Program-made: the position numbers and the translations under genes
Shown here: positions 9,526 to 16,276 of the stretch, piece after piece
How positions within the stretch are numbered: the first letter of the stretch is position 1
Layout: each line of letters begins with the position of its first letter
The notes under the pieces: model-generated
Databases searched by the model: none
Told to the model about the DNA's origin: nothing
What the model saw: only the letters and a program-made list of their open reading frames with translations
NCBI RefSeq assembly: GCF_014647795.1
Contig: NZ_BMPW01000036.1
Location: 19,471 to 83,470 of the forward strand
DNA: 64,000 bases
Source of the DNA: Actinoplanes campanulatus
GTDB lineage: Bacteria > Actinomycetota > Actinomycetes > Mycobacteriales > Micromonosporaceae
Direction: 5' to 3'

Positions 9526-10187
9526 TACTCGCTGACCTGTCCGTCGCTGATCCGGACCACCCGGTCCGCCAACGCCATCATCACCGGATCGTGCGTCGAC
9601 ACCAGCGCCGTCACCTGCTCCGACTCGACCACCGCACGCAGTAGCGCCATCACGGACCGGCCGGTCTCCGCGTCGAGTTGCCCGGTCGGCTCGTCGGCGA
9701 TCAGCAGCCGCGGCGACGACGCCAGCGCACGGGCGATCGCGACCCGCTGCTGCTGCCCGCCGGACAGCTCACCCGGCCGCTGTCTCGCGTGCTCGCCGAG
9801 GCCGACCAGGTCGAGCAGCAGCGCCACCCGCTTCTCCCGGTCGGCAGCCGGCATCCGGGCCAGCCGCAGCGGCGCGCCCACGTTCTCCGCCGCCGACAGC
9901 ACCGGGATCAGGCCGAACGTCTGGAACACGTACGACACCTTCTCCCGCCGCAGCCGCGACAGGCCGTCCTCGTCCAGGCCGGTGACCTCGGCGCCGTCCA
10001 CCTCGACGGTGCCCTCGTCGGGGCGGTCCAGGCCGCCGACCACGTTCAGCAGCGTCGTCTTGCCCGAGCCGGAACGCCCGACCAGCGCCACCATGCTCCC
10101 GGCCGGCACGTCGAAACTCACCCCGCGCAGCGCGTGCACCTGCCCGAACCGGCGGTGCACCCCACGGATGCGCACCATCGCCGTCAC
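9525..10187 (-). CDS. MacB/LolD-type ABC transporter ATPase
   Basis: This 220-residue ATPase is of the class that drives FtsX-like permeases. It has Walker A GRSGSGKTTLLN near residue 38, a Q-loop around VFQTFGLIPVLSAAENVG, the signature LSGGQQQRVAIARAL and Walker B RLLIADEPTGQLD, followed by an H-loop STHDPVMM. All catalytic motifs are intact. It overlaps the longer ATPase gene by ATGA and the downstream permease by one base, so the four genes are almost certainly translated as one coupled unit. It may pair with the other ATPase as a heterodimer or serve one permease specifically. Confidence 0.9.
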   Translation of the reverse strand: MTAMVRIRGVHRRFGQVHALRGVSFDVPAGSMVALVGRSGSGKTTLLNVVGGLDRPDEGTVEVDGAEVTGLDEDGLSRLRREKVSYVFQTFGLIPVLSAAENVGAPLRLARMPAADREKRVALLLDLVGLGEHARQRPGELSGGQQQRVAIARALASSPRLLIADEPTGQLDAETGRSVMALLRAVVESEQVTALVSTHDPVMMALADRVVRISDGQVSE

Positions 10188-11041
10188 GACGGGTCCGACC
10201 GGATCGTCACGTGATCGGCCTCCAGCGCGAGCCGCACCCGCCGGGTCAGCGCGAGCGCCTCCCGGTACTCGCGCGGGATCTGCACCCGGCCCGCCCGGTC
10301 CATCACCGCGTACTCCTCCGCGATCACCAGAGTGTCCCCGTCGGCGCCGGTCTCGGTGCGGCGCAGCACCTCACTGCTGGTGCGGCCGTCGCGGATCGCC
10401 ACCGTACGCTCCACCTGCCCACTCACCTCCGGATCGTGGGTGACGACCACGACGGTCACCCCGAACTCCCGGTTCACCTTCCGCATCGCCTCGAACACCC
10501 CCGCCGACGTGGCGGTGTCCAGCTCACCGGTCGGCTCGTCGGCCAGCAGCACCCGCGGCTGGTTGGCCAGCGCCACCGCGATCGCCACCCGCTGCTGCTG
10601 CCCACCGGACATCTGCGCCGGCCGCCGGTCCGCGCAGTCGGCCACATCCAGCGCGGCCAGCAGTTCGTCGGCGCGGATCCGGCGTTCCTTTCCGGACATT
10701 CTGGCGGCGGCCATCGGCAGCTCCACCACCTGCCGCGACGTCAGATAGGGCACCAGGTTCGCGGCGGTCTGCTGCCGCACGAACCCGACCGTGTGCCGCC
10801 TGTACCGCACCCGGTCGCCGCGCGACATGGCCAGCAGATCCCAGTCGGCGACCCGGGCCCGCCCGGCGGTCGGCGCGTCGATCCCGGCGAGGATCGACAG
10901 CAGCGTCGACTTGCCCGACCCGGACGCCCCCACCACGGCGACCATCTCGCCCTCGTCGACGGCCAGGTCCAGACCTTGCAGCGCCTGCACCTCGATCGAC
11001 CCGGTCTGATAAATCCGAACCAGACTCTCGCAGACGATCAC
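10184..11041 (-). CDS. ABC transporter ATPase with C-terminal AbrB-like domain
   Basis: Residues 1-220 form a complete MacB-like ATPase with Walker A GASGSGKST (38-46), signature MSGGQQQRVAIA (144 on), Walker B VLLADEPTGELD (164 on) and an H-loop THDPEV. After an acidic linker, residues about 242-281 read EYAVMDRAGRVQIPREYREA and end in VRLALEADHVTIR. This matches the swapped-hairpin SpoVT/AbrB pattern (D-x-x-G-R-V-x-I-P-x-x-x-R followed by a beta hairpin). AbrB folds normally dimerise and bind DNA. Here the domain could dimerise the ATPase or couple transport to transcription. It is the first gene of the exporter operon and is divergent from a lipoprotein gene. Confidence 0.88.
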   Translation of the reverse strand: MIVCESLVRIYQTGSIEVQALQGLDLAVDEGEMVAVVGASGSGKSTLLSILAGIDAPTAGRARVADWDLLAMSRGDRVRYRRHTVGFVRQQTAANLVPYLTSRQVVELPMAAARMSGKERRIRADELLAALDVADCADRRPAQMSGGQQQRVAIAVALANQPRVLLADEPTGELDTATSAGVFEAMRKVNREFGVTVVVVTHDPEVSGQVERTVAIRDGRTSSEVLRRTETGADGDTLVIAEEYAVMDRAGRVQIPREYREALALTRRVRLALEADHVTIRSDPS

Positions 11042-11148
11042 GACATCTCAGCTTTCTGACGGATCATGAGCGAGTCTTTGTAACCCTCCGTTGTGACCGC
11101 GGTCAACCAGCCCTGAGAGAATGGATCTTCGAACGGCTGGGGGAGCGG

Positions 11149-11613
11149 ATGAATCGACAGGTGCTGTTAACGCTAACTGTTTTGGTGCTCGCTGTGGGGT
11201 GCACCTCACCCGCACTCGACGACACCCCGTGGACCACCGCCAGTTGCACGCTCGCCCACGACAGCGCGACGACATACGGCTACACCTGCGACAACGACGT
11301 CACGGTCACCATCGATCGCACCGTCGGATCCAGCTCGAAGAATTTCGATCAGAGCGAGAAATCGGCCCGCCAGACCGGCATGCTCGTCGCCACTCTCGAC
11401 GACGTCGGCGACAAGGCCATGCTCATCGCCGACCCGCCCGGCAGACTCATGCCCGCGACCACCCTGCACGGCGAGGCCGTCTCCCGCAACGCCATCCTCG
11501 TCGCGAAGATGACGCTCCCGGCCCCGATCGCCTCCGAAGCCGACATGACCGCTCACGCCTCGGAGATGGCCACACTTCTGCGGGAAACCCTCAAAAACCT
11601 GCAAACCACATAG
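11149..11613 (+). CDS. Small lipoprotein of unknown function
   Basis: The 154-residue product begins with a short lipoprotein signal: Met-Asn-Arg, a hydrophobic stretch and the lipobox LAVGC with the lipidated cysteine at residue 18. It should therefore be anchored on the outer face of the membrane. The mature part contains two further cysteines (TASCTLAH and YGYTCDND) that could form a disulfide. I recognise no family. It is divergent from the ABC exporter operon, separated by about 107 bases that must hold both promoters. It is a reasonable candidate for a partner or cargo of that exporter, but this is inference from position only. Confidence 0.75.
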   Translation: MNRQVLLTLTVLVLAVGCTSPALDDTPWTTASCTLAHDSATTYGYTCDNDVTVTIDRTVGSSSKNFDQSEKSARQTGMLVATLDDVGDKAMLIADPPGRLMPATTLHGEAVSRNAILVAKMTLPAPIASEADMTAHASEMATLLRETLKNLQTT

Positions 11614-12049
11614 CATTCGTACGGCCTGCGCCGCCCCCGCCGAATCCACCCTGTCCCGTGGCGCACCGCCACCATCTGCCGGGTCAAGGCCGCAGGGCCC
11701 GCTACGGCGCGTAGCGTCACTCACCCTCCGGACCGACCGCCTCTCCCCGAGCCACCAACACCCCCCGTATGTGCTGCCGCTCGCGCCGGGTGGGTGGGGG
11801 TGAGAGCACACGAAAGCCGCCTCGTGGGCGACCATCGCGGCGATAGTCCACGTAGGCGACCACGACAACGCCGCCGTGTGCACCCACCCTGGTGTAAGCG
11901 CGACAACCCGCCCAGGGGGATTCCCACCATCAGGCGACACTGATCCACATTGCACCATTTGTATTCCCATGGGCCGGCCATCCGTTTTACGGATCTCTGC
12001 TCGGGCACCGGTGGGCGCGACAACGTTTATCGATGGAAAGGAAACGATC
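11614..12049 (+). other. Long intergenic region upstream of a secreted-protein gene
   Basis: No supported gene is visible in these 436 bases. Open frames here read as arginine/proline-rich shadows. The second half is less GC-rich than its surroundings and includes a segment around 11940-11980 (TTGCACCATTTGTATTCC) that may contain the promoter of the secreted-protein gene, although no convincing -35/-10 pair could be fixed. The region ends in the ribosome binding site GAAAGGA at about 12036-12042. A structured leader is possible but I see no riboswitch I can name. Confidence 0.5.
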
Positions 12050-12625
12050 GTGCGCCTGACGACCATCCCGAAGATGCTGCTGGCCGGCGCGCTGGCATTG
12101 ACCACCATGGGTGCCGTCGCGGTGCCCGCTGCCGCCGCGCCCGCTGTGGTGAAGGCCGCCGAGGGAACGATGACGTCCAGTGTCCAGGGCACCTTCACTG
12201 ATGCGCTGGGAGGCGTCGGGCAGGTCACCGGGACCTTCGTCCCGACCGAGTTCGCCGTCCAGGGCGACGAGCTGGTGGCCGTCGGCACCCTGCACGCGGT
12301 GCTGACCGACTCGGCCGGCGCCCCTGTCGGCACCGCGGATGAGGCGGTGACCCTGCCGGTGCAGCTTCCCGGCTCCGCCGACGCCGCCGCCCTCGCGGCG
12401 TGCAACATCCTGCACCTGGTGCTCGGCCCGCTGGACCTGAATCTGCTCGGCCTGACCGTTCACCTCAACACCGTGGTCCTCGACATCACGGCGCATTCGG
12501 GGCCCGGCAATCTGCTCGGCAATCTGCTCTGTGCGATCGCCGGCCTGCTCGACGGCGGCCTGCCGTTCCCGCTGGCCCAGCTCGCCGACCTGCTGAACCA
12601 GGTCCTGGCCATCCTGGCTCTCTAG
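12050..12625 (+). CDS. Secreted protein of unknown function
   Basis: I start at the GTG seven bases after GAAAGGA. The frame is open further upstream but has no other good ribosome binding site, and this start gives a clean signal peptide ([20 protein letters not shown], cleavage near AAAAPAVV). The mature protein of about 160 residues has an immunoglobulin-like, threonine- and valine-rich beta pattern ([36 protein letters not shown]). A hydrophobic C-terminal half follows, with two cysteines, LAACNILHL and LLCAIAGLL. Such two-cysteine secreted proteins are common in actinobacteria but have no assigned role. A strong hairpin follows the stop codon. Confidence 0.8.
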   Translation: MRLTTIPKMLLAGALALTTMGAVAVPAAAAPAVVKAAEGTMTSSVQGTFTDALGGVGQVTGTFVPTEFAVQGDELVAVGTLHAVLTDSAGAPVGTADEAVTLPVQLPGSADAAALAACNILHLVLGPLDLNLLGLTVHLNTVVLDITAHSGPGNLLGNLLCAIAGLLDGGLPFPLAQLADLLNQVLAILAL

Positions 12626-12634
12626 CGCACCCGT

Positions 12635-12669
12635 TGGTTCGGGGATGCCCACGAGGCGTCCCCGAACCA
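12635..12669 (+). terminator. Hairpin terminator after the secreted-protein gene
   Basis: There is a perfect 11-base stem, TGGTTCGGGGA pairing with TCCCCGAACCA, around a 13-base loop that can itself pair GCC with GGC. It begins ten bases after the stop codon. No U-tract follows, which is usual for high-GC actinobacteria. It separates the secreted-protein gene from the zinc-finger/HTH gene. Confidence 0.7.
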
Positions 12670-12758
12670 TGCCTGTCAATCTTCGGCGACCTTGCCGTAA
12701 GGTGACTCCTGACAACGTCAGGGCACGCCTGACGTCCGAGTCAGCCCGGGAGGCCGTC

Positions 12759-13139
12759 ATGACCAGCGGAGCCACCACCACCCCCCTTCGGCTCAGCTGC
12801 TCGTTCTGCGCCAAGCCCCACACCGAGGTCGAGAAGGTGATCGCGGGCCCCGGCGTCTACATCTGCAACGAATGCGTCCAACTGTGCAACGACATCCTCG
12901 AGATCGAGCGGCAGAACCCGACCGGGCCGACCCCAGTGCCGGTCTGGGAGGAGTCGATGACCGACGAACAACTCCTGGACCTGCTGCCCCGGGTGGCCGC
13001 GGTGGGCGCCCAGATCGAGGCGAACCTCAAGCGGCTGGTGTCCACTCTGCGCGGCCGGAACGTCACCTGGATGCGCATCGGCGGCGCGCTCGGCATCACC
13101 AGGCAGTCCGCATGGGAACGTTTCTCCGGCGAGGAGTAG
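12759..13139 (+). CDS. ClpX-type C4 zinc finger protein with C-terminal HTH
   Basis: The 126-residue product starts at an ATG preceded by GGGAGG. Residues about 14-50 are a ClpX N-terminal zinc-binding domain: CSFCAK then CNECVQLC gives the four zinc cysteines. In ClpX this module recruits substrates and adaptors, but here the AAA+ motor is absent. The C-terminal third (residues about 95-126) reads as a helix-turn-helix ([21 protein letters not shown]). The protein may be a DNA-binding adaptor that links transcription to Clp-type proteolysis, or simply a small regulator that borrowed the zinc finger. It converges on the mnh operon. Confidence 0.8.
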   Translation: MTSGATTTPLRLSCSFCAKPHTEVEKVIAGPGVYICNECVQLCNDILEIERQNPTGPTPVPVWEESMTDEQLLDLLPRVAAVGAQIEANLKRLVSTLRGRNVTWMRIGGALGITRQSAWERFSGEE

Positions 13140-13163
13140 GAACGGCATCCACCAGCCGCCTCC

Positions 13164-13514
13164 TCAGGGCTCCCGGCCACGGGCCGCCGCGAGCTCGTCG
13201 GTCAGCAGCAGCTCACGGCGCACCAGCCCGGCCCGGTACGCGGCACGCCCCACCATGTGTGCCGCCACCGGAGCTGTGATCAACTGGAAGACGCCGACCA
13301 GCACCAGCGTGGTGATGTCCACGACGGTGCCGATGCGGATCGCCGTACCGGTGAGGATCAGCAGCAGACCCAGCACCTGCGGCTTGGTCGCAGCGTGCAT
13401 GCGCGACAGCAGGTCCGGGAAGCGCAGCAGCCCGACACCGGCGGCCAGACTGAGCAGCGCCCCGCCCAGCAGACAGAACCCGGCGACGGCGTCCAGCACC
13501 GCGGCCACACCCAT
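13164..13514 (-). CDS. mnhG: Mrp-type Na+/H+ antiporter subunit G
   Basis: This 116-residue membrane protein has three helices. The MnhG/PhaG family pattern GVGLLRFPDLLSRMHAATKPQVLG sits between the first and second. In the Mrp complex this small subunit is needed for assembly and activity rather than forming the ion path alone. The ATG shares one base with the mnhF stop (TGATG). It is the last gene of the operon and converges on the ClpX-zinc-finger gene with a 24-base gap. Confidence 0.92.
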   Translation of the reverse strand: MGVAAVLDAVAGFCLLGGALLSLAAGVGLLRFPDLLSRMHAATKPQVLGLLLILTGTAIRIGTVVDITTLVLVGVFQLITAPVAAHMVGRAAYRAGLVRRELLLTDELAAARGREP

Positions 13515-13828
13515 CACGACCCTCCCTCCGCGGTGCCTGACTTGCGCGACGCCGGGCGGCCCGGCCCGGACCGGGGCGCCGGATCGGCGAACCGGGCCAC
13601 CGCCACCGAACCGACCGCACCCAGCAGCGACAACCCGAGCAGAATCGGAAGCCCGGTCGCGTCCCGGCTGTATGCGGCCTCCGCGGCGATCGCACACACC
13701 GTGATCGCCAGCAGCACGTCCATGGCCACGATCCGGTCCAGCGTCGACGGTCCCCGGACGATGCGGACCAGTGTCATTCCCGCCGCGGCCGCCAGGAACA
13801 CGGCGGCGATGACAGCGACGACGATCAT
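13514..13828 (-). CDS. mnhF: Mrp-type Na+/H+ antiporter subunit F
   Basis: The 104-residue product has three hydrophobic helices and the typical MnhF/PhaF core: MTLVRIVRGPSTLDRIVAMD followed by LPILLGLSLLGAVGSVAVARF. It is a small structural subunit of the hetero-oligomeric antiporter. It overlaps mnhE by a few bases upstream and mnhG by one base downstream, consistent with translational coupling of the whole set. The C-terminal tail (about 20 polar residues) is slightly longer than usual. Confidence 0.92.
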   Translation of the reverse strand: MIVVAVIAAVFLAAAAGMTLVRIVRGPSTLDRIVAMDVLLAITVCAIAAEAAYSRDATGLPILLGLSLLGAVGSVAVARFADPAPRSGPGRPASRKSGTAEGGS

Positions 13829-14382
13829 CTCGAACCTCCCTCGTCTCCGATCTGCGCGGCGGCGATCTCGACGACGGCGATCTCCGCATCGGAGCCGACC
13901 GCCCCGATGATCCGCCGCTCGATCCCACGCACCTCCCGCCGGAACCGCGCCACGTCCGCCGGACCGGCCACATCGAACACATGGACGTAGAGCACCCCGG
14001 CGGCCCGGTCCAGGTCCACGATCAGGCTCCCCGGCACCAGCGACACCGCCTCCGCACACATCGTCAGATTCAGATCGGACCGGACCGCGAGCCGAAGCGC
14101 CAGCACCGCGCTGCGCGGCGCCCGCCGTCCCGCCAGAGCCGTCCACGCCAGCTGGAAACTCGCCACCCACAGATCGACGACGAACCGGACCGCGAACCGC
14201 AGCAGCCCGACCGGCCGCAGCCGCCCCGCGAACGTCACCCGCGGCAGCGGGAACACCGCCAGCACCAGCACCGACACCAGCAGGCCACCGAACAGCGTCA
14301 ACCACGAGAACGAGCCCCACAGCAGCATCCACACCACGGTGAGCGCGGCCACCGCGACCAGCCGGTCCCGGGTGCCCGCCAT
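13825..14382 (-). CDS. mnhE: Mrp-type Na+/H+ antiporter subunit E
   Basis: This 185-residue subunit has two N-terminal membrane helices (VAVAALTVVWMLLWG, FGGLLVSVLVLAVF). A third helix-like segment precedes the family motif in which an amphipathic beta region follows: RSDLNLTMCAEAVSLVPGSL, then VLYVHVFDV. MnhE is required for assembly of the Mrp complex. Its ATG shares one base with the mnhD TGA. I chose this start over the longer open frame because that frame only shadows mnhD. Confidence 0.92.
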   Translation of the reverse strand: MAGTRDRLVAVAALTVVWMLLWGSFSWLTLFGGLLVSVLVLAVFPLPRVTFAGRLRPVGLLRFAVRFVVDLWVASFQLAWTALAGRRAPRSAVLALRLAVRSDLNLTMCAEAVSLVPGSLIVDLDRAAGVLYVHVFDVAGPADVARFRREVRGIERRIIGAVGSDAEIAVVEIAAAQIGDEGGSR

Positions 14383-15872
14383 CACGGCAGCACCGCCCGC
14401 ACGTACGGGCTTCTGGCCAGCAGATCCGCGGCCACCGTGTCGGTGAGCGCATACAGCGGCCCGGCCGCCACGGTGAACAGCATCCCCGCCACGACCAGCG
14501 CGGCGGTCGACGTCACCATCAGCCGCGACGACCGCAACGGCGCGGCCACGGCAACGGTCGCCGGGGTACGCCAGAACGCCAGATTCCACACCCGCGCCAG
14601 GGCGTACAGGGTGAGCAGACTGGTCACCGCCGACCCGCCCACCAGCAGCCACGACAACGCCGAACCGTCGCCGGCGCCGGCCTGGATCAGCCCCAGCTTG
14701 CCGAGGAACCCGGAGAACGGCGGTATCCCGGCCAGGTTCAGCGCGGGCAGGAGGAACAGCACCGCCAGCACCGGCGCCGTCCGCGCCAGCCCACCCAGCC
14801 GATCCAGCGCGGTACTCCCGCCACGCCGCTCGATCAGCCCCGCCACCAGGAACAACGTCGTCTGCACCACGATGTGGTGCAGCGTGTAGAACACGGCCGC
14901 CGACAGCCCGGCCCGCGACGCCAGGCCCACCCCGAACAACAGGTAGCCGATGTGACTGACCAGCGTGAACGACAACAGCCGCTTGATGTCGGACTGCGCC
15001 ACCGCGCCCAGGATGCCGACCACCATGGTCGACAGCGCCGCGACCATCAGCAGGTCGGCGACCCGCCCACCGGGGAACAGCAGCGTCTCGGTCCGGATGA
15101 TCGCGTACACGCCCACCTTGGTCAGCAGCCCGGCGAACACCGCCGTGACCGGCGCCGGCGCCGTCGGATAGCTGTCCGGAAGCCACGCCGACAGCGGGAA
15201 GATCGCCGCCTTGATCCCGAACGCCAGCAGCAGCATGCCCTGCAACACTAGCCGTACACCGTCGGGCAGCGCGTCCAGCCGCTCCACCAGCTGCGCCATG
15301 TTCAGCGTCCCGGTGGCCGCATAGATCAGCCCGATCCCGGCCAGGAAGATCACCGACGACAGCAGACTGACCACCACGTACGTCGTCCCCGCCCGGATCC
15401 GCGTCTCGGTCCCGCCCAGCGTGATCAGCACATAGCTGGCCGCCAGCAGGATCTCGAACCCGACGTACAGATTGAACAGATCACCGGAGAGGAACGCGTT
15501 CGTCACACCCGCGGTCAGGATCAGATAGGTCGGGTGGTACACCGACAGCGGATGCTCCTCGTCACCGTCGGCGCCGCCCTGCCCGATCGAGTAGAGCAGC
15601 ACACACAGCGTCACCGCGGACGAGACCACCAGCATCAGCGTGGCCAACTGGTCGGCGACGAGCACGATCCCCGCCGGCACCGGCCAACCACCGACCGCCA
15701 CGACCAGCGGCCCGTCGGCGGCCAGCACCAGCAGCACCGCCGACACCACCAGGGTCGCGGCCAGCACGCTCACACTGATCGCCCGCTGCACCCGCGGCCG
15801 CCGGAACATCAGCAACGTCGCCGCGGCACCCAGCAGCGGCATGACCACCGGCAGAGGAACGAGCCACGTCAT
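14382..15872 (-). CDS. mnhD: Mrp-type Na+/H+ antiporter subunit D
   Basis: This 496-residue polytopic protein is of the NuoN/NuoM-like antiporter family with about 14 helices. Recognisable segments include FLSGDLFNLYVGFEILLAASYV, the lysine-bearing helix GMLLLAFGIKAAIFPLSAWLPD and LLTKVGVYAIIRTE. These mark the proton/cation channel of MnhD, homologous to the antiporter-like subunits of complex I. Length and motif order are normal. It is coupled to mnhC upstream by a four-base overlap and to mnhE downstream. Confidence 0.94.
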   Translation of the reverse strand: MTWLVPLPVVMPLLGAAATLLMFRRPRVQRAISVSVLAATLVVSAVLLVLAADGPLVVAVGGWPVPAGIVLVADQLATLMLVVSSAVTLCVLLYSIGQGGADGDEEHPLSVYHPTYLILTAGVTNAFLSGDLFNLYVGFEILLAASYVLITLGGTETRIRAGTTYVVVSLLSSVIFLAGIGLIYAATGTLNMAQLVERLDALPDGVRLVLQGMLLLAFGIKAAIFPLSAWLPDSYPTAPAPVTAVFAGLLTKVGVYAIIRTETLLFPGGRVADLLMVAALSTMVVGILGAVAQSDIKRLLSFTLVSHIGYLLFGVGLASRAGLSAAVFYTLHHIVVQTTLFLVAGLIERRGGSTALDRLGGLARTAPVLAVLFLLPALNLAGIPPFSGFLGKLGLIQAGAGDGSALSWLLVGGSAVTSLLTLYALARVWNLAFWRTPATVAVAAPLRSSRLMVTSTAALVVAGMLFTVAAGPLYALTDTVAADLLARSPYVRAVLP

Positions 15873-16276
15873 CGGGGGGCCTCCACGACGTCGGCGTCCA
15901 GATCCTCGGCGTCGGACCCCTCGTCACGTTCGGCCAGCTCCCGCACCCGCCGGTCCTCGGCGTCGTCCTGCACCTCGTCATGACCGGTCAACAGCCAACT
16001 GCGGTACGCCAGAGCCAGCAGGAACGCCGTCATCCCGAGAGTGATCACGATCGCGGTCAGGATCATCGCCTGCGGCAGCGGATCGGTCATCTCCGCCGGC
16101 TCGGCGACACCCACGATCGGCGGCGCCCCGGGCCGGGCGGCCGCGAGCACGAGCAGGTTCGCCCCGTTGCCCAGCAGCATGACGCCCAGCAACACCCGGG
16201 TCAGCGTACGTTCCAGCAACAGCACCGTCCCGGCGGCGAACAACACCCCGACCGCCAGCAGCAACGAGACGCTCAT
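15869..16276 (-). CDS. mnhC: Mrp-type Na+/H+ antiporter subunit C
   Basis: This is a NuoK-like subunit of 135 residues with three helices (LLLAVGVLFAAGTVLLL, VLLGVMLLGNGANLLVLAA, QAMILTAIVITLGMTAFLLAL). It shows the family's ALILTAIVI-type motif. The C-terminal 40 residues are an unusually long, highly acidic cytoplasmic tail (DEVQDDAEDRRVRELAERDE and on), which could be a contact or regulatory site. It overlaps both neighbours by four bases. Confidence 0.93.
   Translation of the reverse strand: MSVSLLLAVGVLFAAGTVLLLERTLTRVLLGVMLLGNGANLLVLAAARPGAPPIVGVAEPAEMTDPLPQAMILTAIVITLGMTAFLLALAYRSWLLTGHDEVQDDAEDRRVRELAERDEGSDAEDLDADVVEAPR

Noticed and set aside
6508-10443. A 1311-codon open frame on the plus strand opposite the ABC exporter
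   Set aside because: Its product is an arginine/histidine/proline/glutamine-rich low-complexity chain, typical of the antisense shadow of GC-rich genes. The minus strand encodes four complete, coupled transporter genes.
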